17,991 bases of DNA from Flavobacteriales bacterium (lineage in GTDB: Bacteria > Bacteroidota > Bacteroidia > Flavobacteriales > BACL11). The position numbers and the translations under genes are program-made. Positions 1 to 7,687 of the stretch are shown here, in pieces. The first letter of the stretch is position 1. Every line of letters begins with the position of its first letter. Location of the stretch: assembly GCA_012960835.1 (NCBI GenBank), contig DUAL01000202.1:1-17991 (forward strand), written 5' to 3'. The notes beneath the pieces were generated by a model. The model ran no database searches. It saw only the letters and a program-made list of their open reading frames with translations, and had not been told where the DNA came from.

Positions 1-90
1 CCTGAGCCAGAACCAGAACCGGAACCTGAGCCTGAACCGGAACCTGAGCCAGAGCCTGAACCGGAACCTGAGCCAGAACCAGAACCAGAT
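1..90 (+). repeat. Pro-Glu coding minisatellite in ftsY
   Basis: The first 90 bases are a tandem array built on a 6-bp unit (CCN-GAR, Pro-Glu). The units group into higher-order blocks of 24, 18, 24 and 24 bp; each begins CCTGAG, and the first three end CCGGAA. The array starts before the window, so its total length is unknown. It encodes a rigid, highly acidic segment in the N-terminal A domain of FtsY, a region known to vary in length between species. Repeats of this kind can change copy number by slippage. Confidence 0.9.
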
Positions 91-1002
91 TCTAAGAGTG
101 AGAAAGAAAAGCTTGATGCGGGTCTTAAAAAAACAAAAGAAAGTTTCTTTGGAAAATTAGCAAGAACTGTTGCAGGAAAATCAACTATAGATGAGCTAGC
201 ACTTGATGATATTGAGGAAGTATTAATAACTTCTGATATCGGAGTGGAAACGACTCTTAAAATAATTGAAAAACTAGAGGAAAGAGTAGAAAAAGATAAA
301 TACATCAATACTTCAGAACTTAATAGTTTCTTAAAAGAAGAAATATCTTTTTTAATGCAAGATAGTTATAATGAAATACCAGAGGTAAATGGACCTTATG
401 TAATTATGGTTGTTGGGGTGAATGGAGTAGGAAAAACTACAACAATCGGTAAACTAGCACATCAATTTAAAAAGGCAGGAAAAAAAGTAGTTCTTGGTGC
501 TGCTGATACTTTCCGTGCTGCAGCTGTAGATCAGTTAGTAATTTGGGCTGAAAGAGTTGGAGTAGAAATTGTAAAACAAGATATGGGTTCTGATCCTGCA
601 TCTGTGTGTTTTGACACTTTGCAATCTGCAAAAGCAAATAATGTTGATGTTGTAATTATTGATACAGCAGGGAGAATGCATAATAAAGTTAATTTGATGA
701 ATGAACTAACTAAGATTAAGAATGTAATGGCAAAGATAATTCCTGAAGCACCACATGATGTAATGCTTATTTTGGACGCTTCAACAGGGCAAAATGCTAT
801 TGAACAAGCCACTCAATTTACTAAAGCCACTGAGGTGGATTCCATCACTTTAACCAAGTTAGATGGTACTGCAAAAGGAGGGGTAGTGATTGGTATATCT
901 GATCAATTTAAGATTCCCGTGCGTTATATTGGAGTAGGTGAAGGTATGAATGATTTACAAGAGTTCAATAAAGAAGAATTTGTTGATTCACTATTTAACT
1001 AA
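1..1002 (+). CDS. ftsY: Signal recognition particle receptor FtsY (5' end outside window)
   Basis: This is the SRP receptor GTPase, which docks SRP-ribosome complexes at the inner membrane for co-translational insertion. The reading frame is open from base 1, so the N-terminus lies upstream and 333 residues are visible. Visible codons 1-30 are almost purely alternating Pro-Glu, an acidic low-complexity A region. A helical N domain follows (about codons 35-125), then the GTPase G domain. The P-loop GVNGVGKTT is at codons 139-147, DTFRAA from 169, DTAGR at 221-225 and TKLDG at 285-289, the motifs expected of FtsY. An internal ATG at 244 falls inside the N domain and is not the real start. The stop TAA shares its last base with the rimO ATG, so the two genes are very probably co-transcribed and translationally coupled. 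Confidence 0.97.
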   Translation, partial: PEPEPEPEPEPEPEPEPEPEPEPEPEPEPDSKSEKEKLDAGLKKTKESFFGKLARTVAGKSTIDELALDDIEEVLITSDIGVETTLKIIEKLEERVEKDKYINTSELNSFLKEEISFLMQDSYNEIPEVNGPYVIMVVGVNGVGKTTTIGKLAHQFKKAGKKVVLGAADTFRAAAVDQLVIWAERVGVEIVKQDMGSDPASVCFDTLQSAKANNVDVVIIDTAGRMHNKVNLMNELTKIKNVMAKIIPEAPHDVMLILDASTGQNAIEQATQFTKATEVDSITLTKLDGTAKGGVVIGISDQFKIPVRYIGVGEGMNDLQEFNKEEFVDSLFN

Positions 1003-2315
1003 TGCGAACTAAAACCCTCAAAAAAAATAAAATTAATGTCATCACATTAGGATGTTCTAAAAATGTGTATGATTCTGAAGTATTGATGGGTCAATTAGTG
1101 GCCAATAAAATGGAGGTGGAGCATGAATCTGAAAAAGATGATGCAAATATTGTTGTGATAAATACTTGTGGTTTTATTGATAATGCTAAAGAAGAATCCA
1201 TAAATACAATATTAGTTCAAGCAGAACGCAAAGAAGCAGGAATGATTGATAAATTGTATGTTACAGGATGTCTTTCTGAAAGATACAAACCCGATTTAGA
1301 AAGAGATATTCCAAATGTTGATCAGTATTTTGGAACGACAGATTTGCCAAAATTATTAAAAGTATTAGGAGCTGATTACAAACATGAATTATTGGGAGAG
1401 AGATTAACAATCACTCCAAAGCATTATTCTTATTTAAAAATTGCTGAAGGTTGTGATAGGCCATGTTCTTTTTGTGCAATACCCTTAATGAGAGGGAAAC
1501 ATAAATCAACTCCAATTGAGCAATTGGTGATTGAAGCCGAAAATTTGGCCAAAAATGGTGTAAAAGAATTGATACTAATTGCTCAGGATTTAACTTATTA
1601 CGGTTTAGATATCTATAAAAAGAGAAGGTTGGCTGATTTACTTACTGAACTTTCCAAAGTAGAAGGTATTGAATGGATTCGTTTGCATTATGCTTTCCCA
1701 ACAGGGTTTCCACAAGATGTATTGGATGAGATTAGAGATAATGACAAGGTGTGTAATTATATTGATATCCCTTTACAGCACATTAATGATGATATTCTAA
1801 AGTCAATGAAAAGAGGGACCTCTCATGATAAAACGGTTGCTCTATTAAAGGATTTCAGAACAATAGTTCCAAATATGGCTATCAGAACCACTTTAATAGT
1901 TGGGTACTCTGGTGAGACTGAAGAAAAATTCCAAGAGCTTAAAAATTGGGTACAGGATACAAAATTTGATAGATTAGGTGTGTTTACTTATTCTCATGAA
2001 GAAAACACTTCTGCTTATGATTTAGATGATGATGTTCCTGAGAAGGTTAAAAAAGTTAGAGCAGAAGAAATTATGGATTTACAAACCCATATTTCTTGGG
2101 AGTTAAATCAAGAAAAAGTAGGAAAGATTTATAAGGTGCTATTTGACCGTAAGGAAGGGGATTACTTTATTGGGCGTACTGAATTTGATAGCCCTGATGT
2201 AGATAATGAAGTTCTAGTTAAAGCTAAAGATACTTATGTAAGAATGGGAGATTTTGCAAATGTGATTATTGAAAAAGCAGATCATTTTGATTTATATGGA
2301 GTAGTTGTTGATTAG
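1002..2315 (+). CDS. rimO: Ribosomal protein S12 methylthiotransferase RimO
   Basis: RimO is a radical-SAM enzyme that adds a methylthio group to the conserved aspartate of ribosomal protein S12. The 437-aa length is normal. The N-terminal MTTase domain has the three cysteines that hold the auxiliary 4Fe-4S cluster (C18 in LGCSKN, C56 in NTCGF, C90 in VTGC). The radical-SAM CxxxCxxC motif is C151, C155 and C158 (CDRPCSFC). A C-terminal TRAM domain occupies about residues 375-437. The LGCSKNVYDSE signature and the pattern around C56 favour RimO over the tRNA enzyme MiaB. The start ATG overlaps the ftsY stop by one base. The 3' end overlaps the stop codon of the convergent gene by four bases, with no room for a terminator. 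Confidence 0.95.
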   Translation: MRTKTLKKNKINVITLGCSKNVYDSEVLMGQLVANKMEVEHESEKDDANIVVINTCGFIDNAKEESINTILVQAERKEAGMIDKLYVTGCLSERYKPDLERDIPNVDQYFGTTDLPKLLKVLGADYKHELLGERLTITPKHYSYLKIAEGCDRPCSFCAIPLMRGKHKSTPIEQLVIEAENLAKNGVKELILIAQDLTYYGLDIYKKRRLADLLTELSKVEGIEWIRLHYAFPTGFPQDVLDEIRDNDKVCNYIDIPLQHINDDILKSMKRGTSHDKTVALLKDFRTIVPNMAIRTTLIVGYSGETEEKFQELKNWVQDTKFDRLGVFTYSHEENTSAYDLDDDVPEKVKKVRAEEIMDLQTHISWELNQEKVGKIYKVLFDRKEGDYFIGRTEFDSPDVDNEVLVKAKDTYVRMGDFANVIIEKADHFDLYGVVVD

Positions 2316-2539
2316 GATTTCCTACTTACAATATCTATTTGAATCAATTGTACGGGAGGACAAGGAACAGTACCGTATGAACAATAGATACAGCAATCAT
2401 CATTTATTGGGTTGAGTATTTCCTTACATCCATTACATTGATAAAACCATTGACAAGAATCTGTTGGCATGGTTTTAACTTCTTTGTGCCCACATTTTGG
2501 GCAAGTAATTTCTGAGTTTAATTCTGCTTTTTTATTCAT
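2312..2539 (-). CDS. GDCC-motif cysteine-rich putative heavy-metal protein
   Basis: A 75-aa soluble protein with nine cysteines. The N-terminal half resembles a zinc ribbon (CPKC at 13-16, CNGC at 35-38, plus C29). The C-terminal half has DDCCIYCSYG (C49, C50, C53) followed by VPCPP (C60). This matches the small family known as GDCCVxC-domain (seleno)proteins, which are recurrently encoded next to mercuric transport genes; some members carry selenocysteine, while this one has ordinary cysteine throughout. Here the first residue of the motif is Asp rather than Gly. Its start lies 8 bp inside the end of the upstream MerT-MerP fusion gene, so the pair is an operon. A role in receiving or chaperoning a soft metal ion is inference; the biochemical function is not known to me. 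Confidence 0.85.
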   Translation of the reverse strand: MNKKAELNSEITCPKCGHKEVKTMPTDSCQWFYQCNGCKEILNPINDDCCIYCSYGTVPCPPVQLIQIDIVSRKS

Positions 2540-3113
2540 CTTTAATTCCGGTTACCTTGAACCTTGTTTTTTTACTGATAATTTTACTAAGACCTTCTGA
2601 ATCTGTCACTTCTTTATCATAAATTATAGTTACAGAAGCATCCTTATATGAAGCGTTACAACTGATAACTCCTTCTGTTTTGTTAAGTACACTATTGATT
2701 TGACTTTCGCAACCTCCACAAGTCATCCCTTCAATGTTTAATACTACTTTGCTACTATCGGTAATTGCACTTTGTTCTATTGATGTATTATCATAAAAGT
2801 TTCCTGAGAAGCTAGGAAAGGATAACATGCCAAGGGCAAAAATTGTTACGATAGTTAAAAAAGATTTAGTTTCCATAAAATTGGTTTTTTGATTTATACA
2901 ACAGTCTTTCTGTGGTTTTAATTTTTGATACCAGGCATATCCCAAAACGATAATAGTAAATCCGATTAAAAACGGGCGCAAGGGCTCTAGCCAACTAAGA
3001 TTAGTGGCGACACCTGTTCCTCCTGCAATAAGTGCCAAAAGCGGAATAATACAACAAAGAGAAGAAGCAATGGCCGCAACTATGCCTGAACCAATTAACG
3101 CTTTTTCTTTCAT
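2532..3113 (-). CDS. merTP: MerT-MerP fusion mercuric transport protein (MerTP)
   Basis: A 193-aa inner-membrane protein joining a MerT-like transporter to a MerP-like metal-binding domain. Residues 1-100 contain three hydrophobic helices (about 6-30, 47-62 and 84-100). The first carries the MerT cysteine pair C20-C21 (SSLCCIIP), and a second pair C71-C72 lies in the loop before helix 3. Residues about 123-190 form a heavy-metal-associated domain with GMTCGGCE (C132, C135). In characterised MerT/MerP systems these cysteines hand Hg(II) across the membrane. No merA, merB or merR is visible here, so the physiological cargo could be another soft metal. It precedes the GDCC protein gene with an 8-bp overlap and is divergent from bshC. 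The next Met is at residue 80, so ATG 3113 is the only workable start. Confidence 0.9.
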   Translation of the reverse strand: MKEKALIGSGIVAAIASSLCCIIPLLALIAGGTGVATNLSWLEPLRPFLIGFTIIVLGYAWYQKLKPQKDCCINQKTNFMETKSFLTIVTIFALGMLSFPSFSGNFYDNTSIEQSAITDSSKVVLNIEGMTCGGCESQINSVLNKTEGVISCNASYKDASVTIIYDKEVTDSEGLSKIISKKTRFKVTGIKDE

Positions 3114-3120
3114 TATACTG

Positions 3121-3128
3121 CAAATTTA
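3121..3128 (-). promoter_or_regulatory. Putative Bacteroidota -7 box for merTP
   Basis: Read on the minus strand the bases are TAAATTTG, an exact match to the Bacteroidota primary-sigma -7 consensus TAnnTTTG. Only seven bases separate it from the merTP ATG, so the predicted transcript would have a leader of a few bases or none. I find no TTTG/TTG -33 element at the usual spacing, which weakens the call. Confidence 0.45.
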
Positions 3129-3153
3129 CGATAATTATAATAAACCCTTCTAT

Positions 3154-3161
3154 ACCTAGGT
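3154..3161. promoter_or_regulatory. Small palindrome in divergent promoter region, possible operator
   Basis: ACCTAGGT is a perfect 8-bp palindrome lying between the two divergent -7 boxes, in the spacer upstream of the bshC -7 box. A regulator bound here could affect both transcripts. The site is short and no regulator gene is adjacent, so this is a weak suggestion only. Confidence 0.2.
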
Positions 3162-3171
3162 GCTTTTTCCT

Positions 3172-3179
3172 TATTTTTG
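3172..3179 (+). promoter_or_regulatory. Putative Bacteroidota -7 box for bshC
   Basis: TATTTTTG matches TAnnTTTG exactly. It ends five bases before the first possible bshC ATG (3185) and 14 bases before the second (3194). Transcription would be expected to begin at or around 3185, making the mRNA leaderless if the first ATG is used, or giving it a leader of about nine bases if the second is used. No convincing -33 element is present. Confidence 0.45.
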
Positions 3180-3184
3180 CCAGC

Positions 3185-4726
3185 ATGAAAATAATGGAAG
3201 TCCCATATAATCAAATTAATAAATTCTCAAAATTAGTTATTGATTATGTAAATGAGGATAAGAACATAAAGCCATTTATCAATCATTTTCCTACTCTTGG
3301 AAATTTTGAAAAGCAAATTATTGAGAAACAAAATCATCCAATTAATAGAGTATTATTAAGAGAGGTTTTGAAAGAGCAAAACGCCAATTTTACTCTATCA
3401 AAAAAAACGAAAAACAATATTGATACTATTCTAAATAAAAATACTTTTACCATAACAACAGGGCATCAATTGTGTCTTTTTACAGGTCCACTTTATTTTA
3501 TTTATAAGATTATTACTGCTATAAATTTGAGCCAGCAATTAGAAGAAAAATATCCTAAAAATAATTTTATTCCTGTATTTTGGATGGCGACTGAAGACCA
3601 TGATTTTAAGGAGATAAATCACATTAATTTGTTTGGTAAAAAAATAGCTTGGAATAGTAAACAATTTGGTGCTGTTGGTAGCATGAGATTAGAAGGTTTT
3701 GATGCAGTTATTAAAGCATTAAAATCAGTTTTAGGAAATAGTCAAAATGCACAAAAACTTATTCAACTTTTTGAGAATGCTTATCTGAAACAAAATAAAT
3801 TGGCAGATGCTACACGCTATTTGGTAAATGAACTTTTTGGGAAACACGGATTAGTAATTTTGGATGGGGATGATAAAAGGTTAAAAACACAATTTATTCC
3901 AATTATTAAGAAAGATATTTTAGAAAGCGGGTTTGTTAATACCATTAAAGAATCTAGTGAAGATCTAGCAAAAGATTATAAAGTGCAAGCCCATGTAAGA
4001 GATGTAAATTTCTTTAGATTATCAGAGAAAAAAAGAGAATTAATTAAGGGAGGTATTGCTGAAAATGAGATAGTAAAAAACCCTGAACAATTTAGTCCAA
4101 ATGTTTTAATGCGACCACTATATCAAGAAACAATTTTGCCAAATATTGCATATATAGGTGGTGGTGGTGAAATAGCATATTGGATGCAATTAAAATCCGC
4201 ATTTGAGCAAGAAAATATTCCTTTTCCTATTTTGCTTTTGCGAAATTCTGCTTTGCTTATCTCTGAAAAACAATGGAGGAAATTCGAGAGTTTTGGTTTT
4301 AATATTGAAAACATATTTTTGGAAGAGTCCCAATTACATAAAAAATATGTACAAAATCAATTTTCTGATGGTTTTAGCTTACATAATGAGATAGCAACTT
4401 TCAATAAAATATTCAATACTATATCAGAAAAAACAGCAGATAAAGGATTATTATCTACTATAAAAGCAGAGCAACAAAAGCAGTTAAAATCATTACACAA
4501 ACTAGAGGAAAAATTGCTACAATCGGAAAAGAAAAAGCATGAAAACGCATTGAATCAAATCAGTAAAATTAAGAAGCAACTATTTCCAAACAATGGTTTG
4601 CAAGAACGATTTGATAATTTTACTGCTTTTTATTTAAATCATGGGGGTGACTTTATTGAAATACTACAAGAAGAATTAACTCCCCTAGCGCCTAATTTCG
4701 TAATTTTATCCCTTCAATCATCATGA
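3185..4726 (+). CDS. bshC: Bacillithiol biosynthesis cysteine-adding enzyme BshC
   Basis: BshC performs the last step of bacillithiol synthesis, joining cysteine to glucosaminyl-malate. The 513-aa length is about normal for the family. Recognisable blocks are TTGHQLCLFTGPLYFIYK (residues 91-108), a WMATEDHDFKEI block (about 133-144), a glycine-rich GGGGEIAYW block near 325, and a long charged coiled coil (about 420-475). Two starts are possible, ATG 3185 and ATG 3194 (Met4, followed by EVPYNQINKFSKL). The -7 box position and the usual N-terminus make 3194 a serious alternative. The stop overlaps the guaA start (ATGA), so the two are coupled. It is divergent from merTP, another thiol-dependent protein. 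Confidence 0.93.
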   Translation: MKIMEVPYNQINKFSKLVIDYVNEDKNIKPFINHFPTLGNFEKQIIEKQNHPINRVLLREVLKEQNANFTLSKKTKNNIDTILNKNTFTITTGHQLCLFTGPLYFIYKIITAINLSQQLEEKYPKNNFIPVFWMATEDHDFKEINHINLFGKKIAWNSKQFGAVGSMRLEGFDAVIKALKSVLGNSQNAQKLIQLFENAYLKQNKLADATRYLVNELFGKHGLVILDGDDKRLKTQFIPIIKKDILESGFVNTIKESSEDLAKDYKVQAHVRDVNFFRLSEKKRELIKGGIAENEIVKNPEQFSPNVLMRPLYQETILPNIAYIGGGGEIAYWMQLKSAFEQENIPFPILLLRNSALLISEKQWRKFESFGFNIENIFLEESQLHKKYVQNQFSDGFSLHNEIATFNKIFNTISEKTADKGLLSTIKAEQQKQLKSLHKLEEKLLQSEKKKHENALNQISKIKKQLFPNNGLQERFDNFTAFYLNHGGDFIEILQEELTPLAPNFVILSLQSS

Positions 4727-6264
4727 ATATGCAGCACGAAAAAATTCTCATTTTAGATTTTGGTTCTCAATACACCCAACTAATTGCGCGTAGGGTAAGG
4801 GAGTTAAATATTTTCTGTGAAATATATCCTTATAACAAAATTCCTATAATAACTGGGGATTGCAAAGCTGTGATTCTTTCTGGTAGCCCATATTCGGTTA
4901 GAGAAGAAAATGCACCAATTCCTGACTTATCACAGATAAAAGGAAAAATCCCTTTGCTTGCTATTTGTTATGGAGCACAGCATTTAGCACATCATTTTGG
5001 AGGAGAAGTTTTACCTTCTAATACTAGAGAATATGGCAGGGCAAATCTTTCGTTTGTAGATACTAAAAACCAGATGATGAAAGATGTTGCTTTTAATTCA
5101 CAAGTGTGGATGAGCCATGGGGATACCATTGCAAGTATCCCTCAAAATTATAAAATTATTGCTTCCACTAATGATGTAAAAGTTGCTGCCTATAAAATTG
5201 AAGAGGAACAAACTTATGCGCTTCAGTTTCATCCTGAAGTATATCACTCAAAAGATGGGGCAACCATCTTGAAAAACTTTGTAGTAAATATTTGTGGCTG
5301 TACGCAAGATTGGACACCCGATTCTTTTGTGGATAGCACGGTAGCTGAACTAAAAGAAAAATTAGGAAATGATAAAGTAGTTTTAGGGCTTTCAGGAGGA
5401 GTGGATTCTACTGTTGCTGGCGTGCTTTTGCATAAAGCAATAGGGGAGAATTTGTACTGCATTTTTGTAGATAATGGTCTTTTGCGAAAAGATGAATTTC
5501 AAAGTGTTTTGCAGCAATACAAAGGAATGGGTTTGAATGTAAAAGGAGTAGATGCAAAAGATAGATTTTATGAAGTGTTAAAAGGGGTTTCTGATCCTGA
5601 GAAAAAGCGTAAAGCCATAGGAAATAAATTCATTGATGTATTTGATGATGAGGCGCATAAAATAAAAGATGTGAAATGGCTGGCACAAGGCACTATTTAT
5701 CCAGATGTTATTGAATCTATTTCGGCTACAGGAGGACCTTCTGCCATCATCAAATCACACCATAATGTAGGAGGACTTCCTGACTTTATGAAACTGAAAA
5801 TTGTGGAGCCACTGAATACTTTATTTAAAGATGAGGTGAGAAGAATTGGTCGTTCTTTGGCAATTGATGAAGGTATTTTAGGGCGACATCCTTTTCCAGG
5901 TCCAGGGCTTGCCATTCGAATTTTAGGAGATATTACTGTTGAAAAAGTGAGGATGTTGCAAGAAGCCGATCATATTTTTATTACTTCCTTAAAAGAATCT
6001 GACTTATACAACAAGGTATGGCAGGCCGGCACTATGCTATTGTCTGTCCAAACAGTAGGTGTGATGGGAGATGAGAGAACTTATGAAGATGCGGTGGCGT
6101 TAAGGGCAGTGGAATCCACTGATGGTATGACTGCCGATTGGGTGCATTTACCTCATGAGTTTTTAGCTAAAGTATCCAGTGATATCATCAATAAAGTAAA
6201 AGGAATTAATCGTGTGGTTTATGATATTTCATCCAAACCACCTGCAACTATCGAATGGGAATAA
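4723..6264 (+). CDS. guaA: GMP synthase (glutamine-hydrolysing)
   Basis: GuaA converts XMP to GMP using ATP and glutamine, the last step of de novo GMP synthesis in the cytosol. The 513-aa protein has both expected halves. The class I glutamine amidotransferase domain has nucleophile C82 (AICYGAQ) with H170 and E172 (QFHPEV). The ATP-pyrophosphatase domain starts with the PP-loop GLSGGVDST at residues 222-230. The C-terminal dimerisation domain ends with SSKPPATIEWE, the usual GuaA terminus. No key residue is missing. The start overlaps the bshC stop by 4 bp; a second Met at residue 3 is an alternative start. The 3' end overlaps the next gene by 10 bp. Confidence 0.98.
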   Translation: MNMQHEKILILDFGSQYTQLIARRVRELNIFCEIYPYNKIPIITGDCKAVILSGSPYSVREENAPIPDLSQIKGKIPLLAICYGAQHLAHHFGGEVLPSNTREYGRANLSFVDTKNQMMKDVAFNSQVWMSHGDTIASIPQNYKIIASTNDVKVAAYKIEEEQTYALQFHPEVYHSKDGATILKNFVVNICGCTQDWTPDSFVDSTVAELKEKLGNDKVVLGLSGGVDSTVAGVLLHKAIGENLYCIFVDNGLLRKDEFQSVLQQYKGMGLNVKGVDAKDRFYEVLKGVSDPEKKRKAIGNKFIDVFDDEAHKIKDVKWLAQGTIYPDVIESISATGGPSAIIKSHHNVGGLPDFMKLKIVEPLNTLFKDEVRRIGRSLAIDEGILGRHPFPGPGLAIRILGDITVEKVRMLQEADHIFITSLKESDLYNKVWQAGTMLLSVQTVGVMGDERTYEDAVALRAVESTDGMTADWVHLPHEFLAKVSSDIINKVKGINRVVYDISSKPPATIEWE

Positions 6265-7619
6265 TCAAGAAAATACTACTTGTTATTTTGCTTTTTAGTG
6301 TTTGTTTTATTTCTGCACAAACCACCGGAGACACATTGATTGTAAAAGGCACTAGCTATATCCGACATATCGTAAAACCCAACGAATCTTACAATACGAT
6401 TTCCAGAAAATACAATGTGAGTATTCAGGAGTTGAAATTACATAATAAAAATTCCAAACTTTTCTATAATCAATCCTTACTAATACCCATTAAATTAACT
6501 TTAGCGGAACGATTGCTTTTCAAAAATAAAAGAACTAATAGATCTGTTTTTTTTAATTCCAAGAAAGGAAAAGAATACAAAAAATTCGGCAAAAACGACA
6601 CATTAAATATTGCAGTACTCTTGCCTTTTTATACTACTAAAAATGATTCTCTTTTATCTTTCCTTTCTGAATCTCAGCAAACCAAAGAAGATATTTATAA
6701 AGGGTCGTACATGGCCTTAAACTTTTTGGAAGGTGTTATAATTGCAACTGATTCCCTAAATAAAACAGGAATGAACATCAATTTGTTTGTGTATGATACC
6801 GAGAATGATTCTAACAAGGTGCAACAGATAATTAATGATGGAAAATTAAAAAATATTGATTTGATAATTGGGCCTGTTTATAGAAGAAACCTAAGCAAAG
6901 TAACAAAGCTTTATGGAAGAAATCAGGACAAAATAATTGTGTCGCCTCTTTCCAGAAATACTAATGTATTAAAGCACGGTAAGAATGTTTACCAGATTAT
7001 CCCCCCTTTCAAAGTTCAAATTGATAAGAATTCCAACTATATATCAAAAAAACACAAGAATGAAAAGATTCTGATTCTTGCCAAAAAAGAGGAAGAAAAG
7101 TATGCAAAGCAATATAAATTCTTCTTTAGAAAAGAGAAAAGAAAAGTTAAGCTTTGTCTGTTTGATGGGTTGAATACGATAACAAGAGATACGCTTTGTA
7201 AGTTTTTGACTAATCATAAATACATTGTGCTTATTCCTTCTACTGACAGATCCTTTGTGACAAAAACATTAACTGCAATGGGTACAATTGATACTAATAT
7301 GACTGTATTTGGGTTACACAATTGGAGGTCATTCGAAAACTTAGATATAGAAACCTTAATGAAATTGAATGTGCATTTTCCAGATCCTTATTATTTTGAT
7401 TATCAGCTCCCAGAAAATAAAAGGTTTATTTCTCTTTTCAAAGATAGATTCCATGCACTACCCAATAAATATGCTCAAGTGGCATTTCAGCAGTGTATGT
7501 ATTTTTGTTTCAACAAAGGCGACTATAAATTCAAAAAATATTATACTAAAGGAGGTTTTGTTAATCATCATTTTCCTATTGTAAAATACAAGGACTATAC
7601 CATTGGAAAAGTAGATTAA
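6255..7619 (+). CDS. Exported LysM-domain protein with periplasmic-binding-like fold
   Basis: A 454-aa protein with a clear signal peptide (residues 1-21, cleavage around ISA-Q). A single LysM module follows at about 37-80, with HIVKPNESYNTISRKY and IQELKLHN typical of peptidoglycan-binding LysM. Residues about 115-440 look like a type I periplasmic binding fold of the ABC amino-acid-receptor kind (NIAVLLPFY, YKGSYMALNFLEG, DLIIGPVY, KIIVSPLSR). A similar gene commonly follows guaA in Flavobacteriia. Those proteins, as I recall them, are often longer and have more than one LysM, so this may be a reduced form. No transport genes are adjacent, so a structural or cell-wall-sensing role is as likely as solute binding. 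Its ATG lies 10 bp inside guaA. Confidence 0.85.
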   Translation: MGIIKKILLVILLFSVCFISAQTTGDTLIVKGTSYIRHIVKPNESYNTISRKYNVSIQELKLHNKNSKLFYNQSLLIPIKLTLAERLLFKNKRTNRSVFFNSKKGKEYKKFGKNDTLNIAVLLPFYTTKNDSLLSFLSESQQTKEDIYKGSYMALNFLEGVIIATDSLNKTGMNINLFVYDTENDSNKVQQIINDGKLKNIDLIIGPVYRRNLSKVTKLYGRNQDKIIVSPLSRNTNVLKHGKNVYQIIPPFKVQIDKNSNYISKKHKNEKILILAKKEEEKYAKQYKFFFRKEKRKVKLCLFDGLNTITRDTLCKFLTNHKYIVLIPSTDRSFVTKTLTAMGTIDTNMTVFGLHNWRSFENLDIETLMKLNVHFPDPYYFDYQLPENKRFISLFKDRFHALPNKYAQVAFQQCMYFCFNKGDYKFKKYYTKGGFVNHHFPIVKYKDYTIGKVD

Positions 7620-7627
7620 CAACTCTT

Positions 7628-7651
7628 TATAAAAGCCATTGTCTTTTTATA
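7628..7651 (+). terminator. Weak AT-rich hairpin after the LysM gene
   Basis: TATAAAAG and CTTTTTATA can pair across a 7-base loop with one bulged base, followed by the T-rich run GTTTATTTTAT. It lies just after the LysM gene stop, where the bshC-guaA-LysM transcript would be expected to end. The stem is almost all A-T and the U-tract is interrupted, so termination here is uncertain. Confidence 0.3.
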
Positions 7652-7687
7652 GTTTATTTTATAATGTTGTACAAATAAGTTAAGGGG

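Noticed and set aside
2312..2539. Selenocysteine in the GDCC protein
   Set aside because: All motif positions are TGT or TGC cysteine codons; there is no internal in-frame TGA.
2312..3113. A complete mercury resistance (mer) operon
   Set aside because: Only MerTP and the GDCC protein are present; there is no merA, merB or merR, and no transposon ends flank the pair.
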